Source of the DNA: Rattus norvegicus
Lineage: Eukaryota; Chordata; Mammalia; Rodentia; Muridae
Reading direction: 5' to 3'
Length of the DNA stretch: 64,000 nt
Assembly (NCBI RefSeq): GCF_036323735.1
Contig: NW_026947411.1
Span: forward strand, 248,001-312,000
Shown here: positions 38,740 through 51,624 of the stretch, piece by piece
Numbering within the stretch: position 1 is the first letter of the stretch
Layout: every line of letters begins with the position of its first letter
Notes under the pieces: model-generated
What the model was told of the DNA's origin: nothing
The model's input: only the letters and a program-made list of their open reading frames with translations
Databases searched by the model: none
Translations under genes and position numbers: made by a program

Positions 38740-40725
38740 AAGTTCAAGTCAAATCACATCAAGGAAATCCACACACAATCACATATGCAGAAGCCAATAG
38801 AAGGGGCAGTGTCAGAAAGTGCCTAGAACACATTTGCACAGGAGAAAATTTTCAGAACAGTACACCAAAGGCTCTAAGATCACCAGTCAATTTACAAAAT
38901 CCCATCATTCTGAAAACTTTCTTTAAAGCCAAGTACACTACCAATAGGAAAACAACAACCTACGCATTTGGAAAAGAGTTTTACGAACCCTACATTTGAG
39001 AGAGTGCCAAAATTAAAAATATAAGAACTCAGAAAGGTAAACTCCCACACAACAAAGAACCCAACTTTTAAACTGGATTAGAGAGCTAACCAAGAATTCT
39101 CAACTGAGGTATCTCAATAGGTGAAAAACATATCGAGAAATGTTTAACATCCTTAGTTCACATAAAGGCAAATCAAAATGAACATAAGAGTCTTCCTTAA
39201 AACATTCAGATTGGCAAAGACAAAAAACTAATGCAGTAGCAGAGTGGGCTAGGATGTAGAGAAAGTGGAACACTCCTCCACTGCTTGCGGGATTAGTAGC
39301 TGATAGCCACTTTGGATATCATCAGTGTGGAGGTCCAGAGAAAATTGCAAATAGCTTTACTTGAAAACCCAGCTTTACCACTCACTTCAACACATATACT
39401 CAAACTTGATCCACACATAATGTGGACATGTGGTTGAAGATATTCACAGCAGTCTTACTTATAACAGTCGAATGCTGGAAAGAACCATGATATACCTCAT
39501 CTCCACTCAGGAATAAATACAGAAAGTGTGCTATATGTAAACAATGGAACATTACTTAGGTATTAAATATGAGGACACCAAGAACTCTGTAGACAAATGA
39601 TGGAACATGAAAATAGTGAAGTAACAGAAATCGAAAAGGACATAACATGGGATGGACTTAGTGACTAGTAGATGTTAGCCCTGCTAACAGAATACCCACT
39701 ATACAAATCTTTTATAACATGAAGGGTAACATGTGAGAAGGCCAAATGGCGGATACTTGGAACCCACTTAGAAGGGAGAACAAAATAGTCATGGAATGCA
39801 GTGGAGTGGAAGAATCTAGCTAGATGTGGAAAATGATGGATAAAGTGGTGGGAGTTGCACCAATTAAAAGAGACAGGAGAGAAATTCAGAGGAAACGTGG
39901 AGTAAATAACAATAAGCGTCAGTGGTGGGTGGTGAACTTGGGTATCCCCAGGAAAATCCCAGATGCCAGAGATGCAAGTGTATCCCAGAAACTTACTGTG
40001 ATGGTGGTAGTTTAAATACCAAGCAGGAAAATAGATAGAACAACTAGAGACTTCCTCCTGTAGCTAGACATGCCCTCCAGTGAAGGGGTGGTGCTGCCCA
40101 CACAGCTCACATTTTTTTTTACCTATAAATCTCCAATCTAAAAAATGTAAATACAAAAATGGAGCAGAGACTGAAGGAAAGGCAATCCAGAGACCACCCG
40201 ACCAGGAGAACAATTTCATCCAGAGACTACAAATCCTCAGACTATTCCTGAGGTCAAGATGTGCTCGCAGATAAGAGCCTTATACGTTTGTCCTCCGTGG
40301 GGCTCTGCCATCACCTGACCGTGACAGATGCAGAAACACCTAAGCATTTGACAGCACCTGACAGCCACAAAGGAAGAGATAGGGGAATGACTTAAGGATC
40401 TGGAGGGATTTGGAACCCAATATGAAGAACAACAGTATCAATTAAGCTTACCCTTCAGAGGTTCAGGAAATTTTCCACCTTCTAGTATATGCTTTGGCCA
40501 GTCCAAGACTTCTGCTACATAGATACCAGAGCATATGGGGAAGACAACTGCCTCAACTGCCATATCTGGGAAGGGAAGCAATTGGTCCTGTGGAGATGTC
40601 ATATCAAAGAGAAGGGGGATGTTAGAGGGCAAAAGTCGAAGTGGGGAGCACCATATTAGAAAAATGAGTATCGGAATAGCTTAGGGAATTTAAGAAAGAA
40701 AAACCAGTTTGGGAAATGACATTTG
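38740..40725 (+). mobile_element. Older L1 3' half, plus strand, with Lx-type 3'UTR
   Basis: From the region equivalent to about 59400 of the young L1 (ATCACATCAAGGAAATCCAC) through the ORF2 C-terminus (TGGAACATTACTTAGGTATT near 39545), then a long 3'UTR to about 40725. This 3'UTR (GACAGATGCAGAAACACCTA, then CTTTGGCCAGTCCAAGACTT) differs from that of the young rat L1 and is closer to older murine Lx elements. Frame-broken throughout. Confidence 0.75.
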
Positions 40726-42692
40726 AAATGTAAACAAATAAATATATTATTTTATACATATAATGTGTACAATATAACACATTTATGTTTACAACAGAGA
40801 TATTCACATCTGTCTCCTTAAGGACTATATATTTCATTTTCTGTACTATAGGTTTGTTGAGAGTTGAAATCCATAATTTTCATGAGTTTCTTACTATTGA
40901 AAATCATATAGATACACCCAATCAATGTTTTATCTCCTGTCCTTATAGCTATAAATCTTTAGTTACCACTGCAAAAAAAAATATTTTTTATTTCTGTTGC
41001 ATTGGGATTCCTTTCCATGCCTCAAATGTTTCCCAACTTAACTGTACATCTCTATATTCCCTCCATTGTCATCCTCTTCCCTCTTTCTTCACGTTTGACA
41101 TTCCTGTTCTTGACAGTGTTCCTCTGCAATCCATAAGTTCATTTGTACGTCCCAAAGTGAGGACAGTCTGGACCGCATCCCTTGAATTTACACTAAACTA
41201 ATCAAACCGAAATAGTGTGGAGAATTAACATTCAGATTAAAGTGAAAATGTCTCCCATTTTTCTTTTTTGATCTGGATTATCTCATCTATGATGACTTTC
41301 ACAAGATCCATTCATTGTCCTGAAAATTACATGCTTTCCTTTTTCAATCTGTAAAAGACCCACATTTTCTTTATGCATTCATTTGTAAAGGAACAACTTG
41401 AATATTTCTAATTATTCAAGAGTCTCTATACTAGGATGAATCAAAATTTGGATATATTTTCCTCGAGTTATATCTTTAGGCGCATCCATTTCCGGATTCC
41501 TGAAGAAACATCATACTGATTTCAAAAGGTGCTGTAGAAGTTTGCATTCCAACCAGGAGAATAGTAATGTTCCCCTCTCTCCATAACACAGCAAACATAA
41601 GTTGACTCATGGGTTATAAAACTAAAATTTCTGAAAGGGAGGAAAAAATTCTCAGAATAATTTTGTTTTGCATTTCTGTATTGTATAAGGATGATAAATA
41701 TTTCACTTTCGATTCTTAGTCACTTGAGTTTCTTCACTTTTGAATATTTTGTTTAGATATGTAGCCTAATTTAATTTAGTTTCTTGATATATAGTGTTTT
41801 AGTTTTTCTAATATTATTTATAGAAGCACGTTTTTGAACATGTACATGGAAATAATGCTTACTATTTTTGAAAATAGCCACTTTAAAATCATTAAGATCA
41901 AATTACATAATGCACTCATTAAACTCACAGAATTGGTAGATCTGTTTTAACCAACTGAAATCATAAGGTCGCTTCATGAAATATCCCTATATAATAAAAC
42001 ATTTTCTACATACATTATACTGAGGAATATAGTTTATATATTTTACTCTTTGAGAATTTCCACCAATGAATGTTGATGATAATTTTCCATTTACTTTTTC
42101 CACATCACTCTATTTCTTTGAATCCTTCCTGTGTATATCTTCTACATTAAAGTACTGTTTAATAACTCTATGATAAACCCTTACAAATTATTTTCAATCC
42201 TCCAACTGAAGATACTAACTGTCCATAGTATGTCAGATAGGTATAGCAGTTTTCAGGACTTTTCCCTGCATTCTTCCCTGTTGACTGGTTTGAAGCTGTG
42301 CAGGAAACAACAGCTGCTATGTGACATGAGGGCAATACTTCTTGTATCCAGAAGACACACTTTATGTCTGATCCCTCCCACAATTTTCTACACCTAAAGT
42401 CTCTTTTCACCTTGTTTCAGAATGGCTTTTTGGCCTTGTGGAAGGTGTATAACATGTATATCCAACTCATCATGGCTGAAATCAGTAAAATGTAGACAAC
42501 TATATAATGAATGAAAGGAAGGGGTCACTCTTGGAAAGTATTAACAAGATCGTCATAACCTCTGGCCATGTTAGGTAATGAAAGGGTTGAATTAATAAAA
42601 TGATAGAGAATATAGGAAACATGGAGAAAACACAGATTATTTAGATTTACAGTCCCAAATCTAGAATATTTTTTAAAGCATTCGTGATTTAC
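40726..42692. other. AT-rich sequence; old diverged L1 at 41220-41830
   Basis: 41220-41830 reads as a strongly decayed minus-strand L1 3' region (order: CATTTGTAAAGGAACAACTT, then GCGCATCCATTTCCGG, then TTTGCATTCCAACCAGGAGA, then TTTTGCATTTCTGTATTG), parallel to 35060-35470. The 138-codon ORF at 40785-41201 has no recognised domain. Nothing else identified. Confidence 0.5.
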
Positions 42693-42998
42693 TGTGGGGA
42701 GCTGGCGTAGTGGCAATCCCAAGATGGATTCCGGGACTGCTGCCACGTCTCACGAATAGCACCTGAAATTAAGCCCATGCCCCATTGTGAGAACTGCGCA
42801 GGCGCACCATAACATTATATGACGTGGACCTATGAACAGAGGTTACACAGACTGGTGAGGTGGTTGAGGGAGGATATAAGGGAGTGGCCTCGGGGGCTGG
42901 ATGGAGGCATTGTTCCTGTTTGCAGACAAAAGGGTTCCTGAATAAACTGCTTTGAGAAGAACGTGTGGTGTTGCTCCTTTCCTGCTGGTCGGGGTTGG
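42693..42998 (+). mobile_element. Solo class II LTR
   Basis: Starts TGTGGGGAGCTGGCG; has ATATAAGG at about 42875, AATAAAC at about 42941 and ends near GGTCGGGGTTGGA. About 306 bp, close in length to the LTR at 5790-6094 and sharing its R/U5-like end. No internal retroviral sequence on either side. A clean 6-bp target duplication was not visible and the terminal CA is not obvious. Confidence 0.75.
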
Positions 42999-43454
42999 AA
43001 GTGAGAGTATATACTAGATATATTGGGTATAGCAATATTAAATCAGCTCACTTTGCATAATTAAAACAGCTCTATACTAAATAATTACATAGAATCAGGT
43101 ATTTAATTTCTCCCACCTCAAATATCATAGATTCACATGTATTCAGTTGAAAAGAAATGAATATACATTTAAATAGCATTTAAAGTTTTTAGGACTATTT
43201 CATAAAATAGACAAAAGGATTTAATACATTAAAATTCTATTTTGAATCTGGTATTATCTAACAATGATAGAGAAAATAAGGAGAGAGAGTGAGACAGGGG
43301 GCAATCTGGCAAAAGGGAAGGTAATGAGATAGGGAGAAAGAGGTACGGACCACTGACACAAAGAGAAGAGGAGGGAGTATTTTACACACTAATTTAAACC
43401 TATACACACATATTCTCAATAAAATACTTGTGAACAGATTCAAGTCAACATTAA
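42999..43454. other. Unidentified; purine-rich tract
   Basis: AT-rich sequence, then a purine-rich run at about 43265-43380 (GAGAGAGAGTGAGACAGGGG and similar). No gene seen. Confidence 0.4.
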
Positions 43455-43786
43455 AAATAATCTTCTACCAGATAAGCTTTCTTCAAATCCCAGACATACA
43501 AGAGAGAAAAATTTAAAGCAGGTCCACTACAAGCAGCAAGAAGAAAAGAATATACACTGGTTTCACAACTATGTATTACAGTATTTGGAATTTTAGCTGG
43601 AGGAATATGACAACCGAAGAAGATCCAGGGAATACAAATGAAAAATTAAGAAATCAAAATGTTCTCGTTTGCAGATGTCATGACACCATTTTAAAAACTC
43701 TAAAAATGTATCAGTCTCTTAAGACTGAAAAATACGGTCATAAAAGCAGAATATCATACGAACACACAAAATTCCTTAGCCTTCCT
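43455..43786 (+). repeat. Left arm of large inverted repeat (L1-derived)
   Basis: 332 bp whose reverse complement recurs at 44286-44621. The arm resembles old L1 RT-region sequence in plus orientation (TCTCGTTTGCAGATGTCATG in the FADD-equivalent region; AATTCCTTAGCCTTCCTTTA afterwards). In the inner 52 bp the two arms differ at only two positions. Confidence 0.85.
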
Positions 43787-44285
43787 TTATGTCAATCCAA
43801 ACCATACTTTGAGGAAATATGGGTCAAATTCCCCTCACAATAATCTGAATATATAAAATAAAATATTGTGGATGAAAATATTAAAAATGCAAAGACCACT
43901 ATGAATTAGCTAGACGTGATCCTGAATAGAGACAATTGTTCTTTAAAAGTTTAAGTTTCTTAAAGCTGAAAATATATTCACAATTCAAAGTGAAAACTCA
44001 AAACACGTTATCGTTTCTGTTTTCCAATTTCAAACCATGGGAGAGAAACAAGGGAAGTATTCCACTTGAAACACTCTTAAAATATATAACAAAATACCCT
44101 GAATTCGCATAGATATAAAGCATACTATGAGAAGACATACGAAGTAACCATGATCCATCCAGAAAACATATAAGAACATTCCAGCTGATGTTCTGAAGGA
44201 CCTTAAAGACTTGAATAAATCAAACTTTTATAGTTTTAAGAATAAGTAGATAGTATAATAATGTCAATTTTTGATTAATTAATAC

Positions 44286-44621
44286 AGGAAGGCTAAGGAA
44301 TTTTGTGTGTTCATATGATATTCTGATTTTATGACCGTATTTTTTCAGTCTTAAGAGACTGATACATTTTTAGAGTTTTTAAAATGGTGTCATGACATCT
44401 GCAAACGAGAACATTTTGATTTCTTAATTTTTCATTTGTATTCCCTGGATCATCTTCAGTTGTCATATTCCTCTAGCTAAAATTCCAAATACTGTAATAC
44501 ATAGTTGTGAAACCAGTGTATATTCTTGTCTTCTTGCTGCTTGTAGTGGACCTGCTTTAAATTTTTCTCTCTTGTATGTCTGGGATTTGAAGAAAGCTTC
44601 TCTGGTAGAAGATTATTATTA
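44286..44621 (-). repeat. Right arm of large inverted repeat (L1-derived)
   Basis: 336 bp, reverse complement of 43455-43786, with a spacer of 499 bp. Outer ends match from AATAATCTTCTACCAGA. Whole structure 43455-44621 could fold as a long hairpin in either RNA strand. Confidence 0.85.
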
Positions 44622-47600
44622 GAAATAAAATCTCCTCTTCTGGAGATTGCAGATTAGCCTCAGGAAATGGTTTTTGGCTGGCAGCACCATTGACAAAACA
44701 GTGTTTTGGTGGAGGATTTTCCATCAAAAACCTTAGCTTTACCACAGAGGCTAGGTCCAAAATACAAATGATAGTCAGTCAACAGTTTGCCATATCTTGT
44801 TATCCAAAGAAAAGGAACAGATGATTTAGTCATGATTCGGTGATGACTCTAATTCATTTCAGAATCATAGATATTGCCAGCATATATAAAACCAAAAGAC
44901 CCATTGTCAAACAGCAGTATTCTCCGCATTGCCCACAGTCACCATAGTAATACCAGTGGTGAGCTCTACAGTATGGTTTGTTTCTGTTTCCTGTTTTTGC
45001 AGCTTATAAACCTTGTTTCTTTGACCCACAGAGAAGTTTCAAATAAAATAATGAAAAAAAATTTGAATTGAAAGCTATTGGTCGCTTGTAGTTGTAGTTA
45101 AAAATGAGGACCTCAAGCAATCTTCACTTGGTCCTCTTCTTTTAGGATTGGGGTTGATTCGCTTTTGCTTTTGCTTTTAGTTTCATTTTGGTGATTTTTT
45201 TTTGTTTTATTATGTTTTCTTTTTCTTTTTTTTCTTTTCTACATGCAGAGATCAAGAAGTGGTCAGAAGAATTTCAAGTACAAATTCAGATGGCTGGAAA
45301 GAGACCAGTCTCTCTAACAGGTCCACATTGTTTGCTGTACTAGGGATTTTTCTCTTGCCTTTAATATTGCCCATTTCCACTTTTTGGCTCCTTTTATCCT
45401 GGCATAATTAATACTACATGTATATTATAATTATTTGAATTTCAACTCTGAAATTCTAACTCCTCTATCTCCCACACAAAACCAGAGACATGGATTGAGT
45501 CTTGTTTGGTCACGTTTTGATTCTTAGATCGGGAATCTTCCTGCAAACACTGAAGGTCCTGTTCCCAAATTGATTCTCTATAGTTCAATAAAGATGCTCT
45601 TGGCCAACCAGTTGTGAGGATATCTAGTATTCCTGCAAACAGGCTAGTAGACACAAGGGTGGAGAAAGGATTTAAGGGTGGAGTAAGAGCTACCAGTCAT
45701 GTGAGATCTAGTATGGAGTGGCCATTGGTGTAGCAGGCAGGATGTTAGAAACACAGTAAGATAAGCTCATATTTGGGGTGCTGCGCTATGACCAATGAAA
45801 CTGAGCCATTGAGCTAGGGCTCATTTAGAGGTGTTGAGGAGGGAGTAAAAAGGACAGCTTGCTATTTGTTAGAGGCTTAAAAAAACTTGACAATAGAGCT
45901 AAAGCACATCAAAAGTTCCTCAGCGTATGTGGCTTTCAAGTGCATTCTAAGGGAACCTGATCAGCTCTGGTAGCTTGGTCTTCCTGGAGCTTACACTGAG
46001 GCAATAGGAAAAACCTTCTGCAGAGTCTTATGAGAGCAATCCATGACCACAATGAGCGTGTCCAAATTGACCTTGACCATGAGAGTTAGAGCTGACCCAC
46101 ATGTATCTTTTGATTATAACCATTTCTTCTATCTGATCTTTTAGTGTTCTATTTGCTCAAAACTATTAGTGAAGAGGGTAAAATGATTCTAAAGGCTATT
46201 CTTGTTTGTCAACTATTCATCTGAGATTATTTAATCCCCAATGATAGAGGGAATATGTGAAGAATTTCTTAATAATATAAGGTCAATGTCAAATGTGCTT
46301 CTTATATGGATCTTTGGAGTAGGATGTTGCATCTTTACCCTAGAATTTTATCAAGATCTATTCTTTATATTTATTTTTTCAGGCATCTGCAGATACATCC
46401 CTTTGAATAATGAGTCCTTCTCACTAGAGACCATAGAGAGAACCTGCATTTCAATGATAATTAAATGTCATTTCAAGACATCAAATCAAAATATCAAAGT
46501 GAGAATGGAATAAATTTATTAGGACAGTGTTTTGCGAACAACTTCTTTCACAAACAGCCTTGGAAGGAGAGTTCTTAAATTTTGCATTTTATATTTGACT
46601 TTGCTCGTACTCTGACACAATCAACTCAGAGCTGTTTGGGACTTTATGGGCAATTAAACACGACAAACAGAGCTGAATGCATCATATACTCTGCCGTCTG
46701 TGTTAATATGGCTACAGTGAAGAACAACCATGCTAAAGCTATTCATCTGTTTCTCAAACAACATCCTCATACAAGTGTGGACTTCTGTGGGTTGTTGGAT
46801 GAATAGGTTAAAACACAGGCTGAGAGTTGCCAAGGCAGACGTGGGATGGTACATGCTTGGGGCATGAAAGGCCTGTGTGTAGATCATAAACAACTTCATA
46901 ATATTCATTGCTTTAATAATTACTAGGAAGTGGACTTCTGTAAAATGACTTCAGAAGACCAGCATGGTAGGCAAACAGTAACTGATTCCCTGGAGATTTA
47001 AATGATCTGGCTTGTGAAACATGGACTTAGAAGTAGAGACATGTCAGAACATGAAGACTGGAAAATCAAACCTCTGTTGCCTCTTAAGTTTCCCTACCCC
47101 ATGGTTTGAGGCAAACAGCAACAGATTTTTTTGCACTGAGGAATAGAATAAAAGCCAATTTGTTCTAAATCCCTGTCCTATGAAAATACTGAAGTCATCT
47201 GTGACGCACTTCAACTCTCAGCATGGTTGAATGTCTGCTGTCAGCATGGGCTTTTACAGCCACCCCTTTTATAACTGCAGAGCTCCAAACTGCTTCAGCA
47301 ACATCATTATATTCTCTTTCTGTTGCAGGGAGATTAGATCACTGTGACTACCTATGCAGTCTTTCTCTACCTTTAAAGATCCAAGGAACTATTCTCACTC
47401 CAGTGACCTGTTGTAAGTAATCTTGAATCGCATTGTTGTTGTTAGTAGATCTAATCTCTTCGAATCCCAGAAGACCATGTGTCCAAAAAAGTTGATTGAG
47501 GAAGTCTTGGGTGTTTCTGTAGTAGGGGCAGGTGTGATTGATGAACAGGAATGCCTTCCCAGACTAGATCTTGCAGTTCACATACACCTGAGCCATTCTG

Positions 47601-48904
47601 ACAGCGTGCAGCTTCCCAGAAATGAATGTTCAGTTGAAGATACTGGTCTGTTTGAGAATTGCAATCCCAGTGTATTCTTAACTATGCCTTTTATTTGAAT
47701 CCCCATAGAAAACATGGAAGAATGAAGCTTTTACTTTTTCATGTTTGCACTCACAATGCTACCAAACCCTCACATACATTAGAACCTGCATACTGAAAAT
47801 TTATCCATATACTTATGACCAGATGAGACACCAAGCCTGTTGGACTAATAATCTAATGGGTTCTAGGAGTTTACAAATAGTCAGCCATTGTTAAATTATG
47901 TGGTCCGTAGTCTGTGATCATTTTGAACAATCAGATTCCTCTATACAGCGAGATTCATCCTTTACTATCTGTTGGGAACACCAACTACTACACCAGGTAT
48001 CTAGAGAAGACCTTTTATGGCTGTTTGTCTCTAGTAAGAGTTTCAGCTAAGTTACAAATTTCCAATGGACACATTCCCGTAGTCTGACTTTCAAAGGATG
48101 CTTTGATACAGCCCTTCTTATTTTCTATAGTTCTTGGCAACAGAATTAAAATATCAATTGTAATCTATCAATGAAATGCACCCTAATTTATTTGCATTAG
48201 TGCATCAGAGAGAAGGATTATAGGATGAACAAGAATTGAAAAACAAGATGTCCTTCCTTCTGAGGACCAAGACCAGGAAATCTGAACTACATAGAAATCT
48301 GAGACAAGTTGTCTGAAGTTTGTTCTTTCCTTCAATCATGGATCTCCTAGTGAAGGAGCTCAGGTCTCATGAGTTGGCAAAAATAACTTTATTGCTGAGC
48401 CAGGTCAACTGCTGAATACCTCTTTCATGGACCTGAAGAAACTCTGTATTCATCCTGCTATAATGTGTATATATCTATGTATCATTCATAGAATGGACAC
48501 TTTACTGTTTGTTTGAAAGCAACAGTTTGTCCCTGAAGAGACACTAATTTCTTCTTTCGCACATTATTTCACAGGCTGATGGTGGGTCTCATAAGTTTAT
48601 TCTGGAAGTTGCTTTACAATAATCATTCTCTGATCTGGAAGAGACCCTTTTTAATGTTATGAGATCTGTTAGAACCATATCAACCATCATTTTCCATTCC
48701 CAGTTTAGTACTGAATCATTCTAAACTAAAGGTCTGTGGTCTCTGATAAAGGCAGCATCTCCCCAGACTAGTATTAATATTGCTCTTGGCACTGCATTTA
48801 TGATACATCAATGTGATTTCCTTACCATTTTCATCCCCAGGAGAGTTTTTCAATTCTTCATTTCATCTGATGGGTCTAATCTACATCGTCACCCAGGATG
48901 ATAT
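44622..48904. other. Unidentified region, possible decayed LTR near 45440-45900
   Basis: No recognised gene. 45500-45900 carries a TTCAATAAAGATGCTCTTGG block and a downstream GGGTGGAG-rich stretch that might be the 3' part of an old rodent LTR; this is a weak call. A long pyrimidine tract (45190-45240) precedes TGCAG. ORFs such as 46241-46513 (90 codons) and 47423-47698 (91 codons) have no recognised domain. Confidence 0.35.
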
Positions 48905-49995
48905 TTGAGAGTTTTGCTAAAAAATTTAAAAAAAAGAAAGAAAGAAAAGAAAGGAAAAATGCAAGATTATCTCACCAATTGACTCAGAAAACTTAAGTGT
49001 TAGTCAGTGGAAATACTAGTGGAAAGATTGAGATGATGAAGTCTCAACTAGAAGGACTTCTCTCTCCCAGATATTAGTGTAAGAAACAAACTGCACTATT
49101 GGTATTCAAAGCATGGAGGAGTTTGCTCTGAGCAGAGGACACAATACTTTTCTCTCCCTTATTATTTAGGACCTTTTTATATTTTACGAAAAGAATTAAT
49201 GCCATGAGCTCTCAAGAAAACATCTGTGACCATCCAAATACTGGGCTTTTGGAGTAAGGAAATGAATGATATAAAATCTCTGACTTCCAGCAGCATAAGA
49301 ACTGTGAAGTCCAGATGTTTCGGAGAGGATCACAGCTCTTGATTCCCATATGTGTAAGGCTCAGATCCAATCTATCTCTTCAGTGATCCTACTCAACCCC
49401 TACCAAGGATTCACTGAGATTTCCCAAGGACCACATATTTCTTCCTTTTTTTTGACACCAAGTCAGAAGACCAGCTTCCTTCTCCCCATCACTGATCTCT
49501 TCATCCTCTTTCTTCTCACTCCCCAATGGCTCGTTTTTCTGAATTACAGGCCAGTTAGTAAACTCTAGAGGTCCTGAAGGAATATTTGAAAGGGAGTTGC
49601 AGTCACAACAACACTTGTGACATCACAGAAAAAGCCTACCTGCTAAATAGCTTCCTTACATGAACCAGATACAAGGGTGCCCTTTCCTGGTATGTCTCTT
49701 GTGACACAATGGAAAACTTTACGAACTCCATCTCTCTAAATCTACAAACTTATCTTTGCTTCCTTAGTGTTTACATGCTCTAAATGGTGAAATTGGTCAG
49801 GGACCTGGCATGGGTAGAAAAGATTTAGGAACATGGAGTGTAGGAGATTCTTCTAGATAATATTTTATTCCTAGGTACATTACTGTGAAATACAGTTCAA
49901 ATTCTAGGATCTCTCTGTATCACAAAGGCCAGTATTTTCCCTACAGACCTTTAGTTTTAATGAATATTGTATTACACTTCTTACTGTATATTCCT
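48905..49995 (+). repeat. Tandem composite unit a (array 2), 5'-truncated
   Basis: Starts at the A-rich end of the L1-like tail (TTTGCTAAAAAATTT, then a GAAA run at 48930-48957) and contains the GATGATGAAGTCTCAACTAG block (about 49031), acceptor-like TTATTTAG (AG 49168-49169) and donor-like TTTCCTG/GTATGT (GT 49690-49691). About 70 bp is deleted after CATCACAGAAAAAGCC. Continues directly into unit b. Confidence 0.8.
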
Positions 49996-51624
49996 TGATA
50001 GGTGATTTTATAAATGTTCCTGAATGTGTACTCAAACATTCTAATTTCCAACTCATTTTTTGCAATGATTTCTCAACAAAGGCGCACAGCAATAGACTGA
50101 GTATAACAGTGTAAATATGGTGTAGCGACATCAAACGATAAACTCCAAAATTATATTTTATCCAAAATTTCCAGATATCAGTTAAAAAAGGACCATATGG
50201 AGCATAGAATTTTCTTTTCTAGTCACTTTTGATATCATCTGCAAAAATATCTACATTCTAGTGTCTCAGGCCCAGATTTAATTGTTTAGGATGTTTTACC
50301 ATGTTTCTTTCTTAAGGCCAAGCAGAAGGTAGAGGAGGATGATCACAAAGAAGAATGGCTTCTGGACCAGTGAAACCTCAACTTCAATAGGTTCATAAGA
50401 ACAGGAGAGAGTCTACTTGGCAATGCCATTTGTGGATTCTACCTTCTTGAACTATTTGCGCAGAATCCATGTTAAAATTCCACCTAACTTCATAATTGTA
50501 GGAGTCACCAAAAGTATATATAACAGCCACCAAATTAAATAAGATTGATGAAGCTAAGAAGTGCATTGTACCAGGATCTGGATGTAGATATTTCCTGAGA
50601 GACATAGCTAGAGCATGTCAATTACAGAAGTGAATGCTAGTGGCAAACCAGTGAACTGAAAACGGACCTCTTGTTGGTAGATTTTGAGAAAGGATTACAA
50701 GAGTTGAAAGTGCTTTCAACACCATAACAACAACGGTACCAATGAACCAGAACTTCCTGGTACTAGACCAATATTAAAAGACTTTACATGGACAGACCAA
50801 TTTCTCTAAATGGATATGTGGCAGATGATGATCTTAATGGACACCAATGGAAGGAGAAGCCCTTGATCCAACCCAGAATTGTCTTATAGTTCAAGGGATT
50901 GTCAAGGGGCAGAAAGTGTCATTAAAGAAGGGATAGTGAATAGGTAGGGATTTTATAAGAAGGAAAATTAGAAAGAAAATAATATTTTACAGGTAAATAG
51001 AGAAACATCTAGTTTAAAAAAAGCAATTAAATTTGCTAAAAAATAAATAAACTCAAGATATAAAAGATAAGAAAACAGTCATCTAATCAAACCCATTGAC
51101 TGGAAAATCTAAAGTGGTATTCAGACTAATACTAGTGGAAAGACAGAGATGATGAAGTCTCAACTAGAAGCACATCTCTCTCCCAAATATCAGAGTCAGA
51201 TAAAAACTGCACTATAGGAATCCAAAGCATGGAGGTGTTTACTCTGAGCTAGGGACACAATACTTGTCTTTCCCTTCTTCCTTAGGACGTCTTTCTTTTG
51301 GACAAAAAATAAATAAATAAATAAAGGCCATGAGGTCACAGCAAATCAACTGTACTGTTCCCAAAACTTGGCTTTTGGAATAAAGCAATGAATGATATAA
51401 ACACTCTGACTTCCAGGAACCATAAGAACTTGGAATTACAGATGCTTCTGAGGAGCTCTCAGCTCCTGATTCCCATATGGTGAAGGCTCATATCAAGGCT
51501 ATCTCTTTAGTTACTCCAGTCAACACGTATGAAGTATGCACTTAGCATTCCTAAGGATGACGTATTTTTCTCTTATTTTAATACCACGGCAGAAGGCCAG
51601 GTTCCTTCTCCCCATCATTGTTGG
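49996..51624 (+). repeat. Tandem composite unit b (array 2), 3'-truncated
   Basis: Leading block from GATAGGTGATTTTATAAATG; TA tract reduced to AAGTATATATAACAGCC (50513-50530); L1 3'UTR-like tail about 50525-51065; acceptor-like TTCTTCCTTAG (AG 51284-51285). Breaks at about 51624 (TCTCCCCATCATTG) and jumps back into the L1-like tail of another copy, losing the donor-like site. Confidence 0.8.

Noticed and set aside
45190..45260. Pyrimidine tract followed by TGCAG as a 3' splice site
   Set aside because: No donor or coding exon found nearby; a T-rich simple tract explains it.
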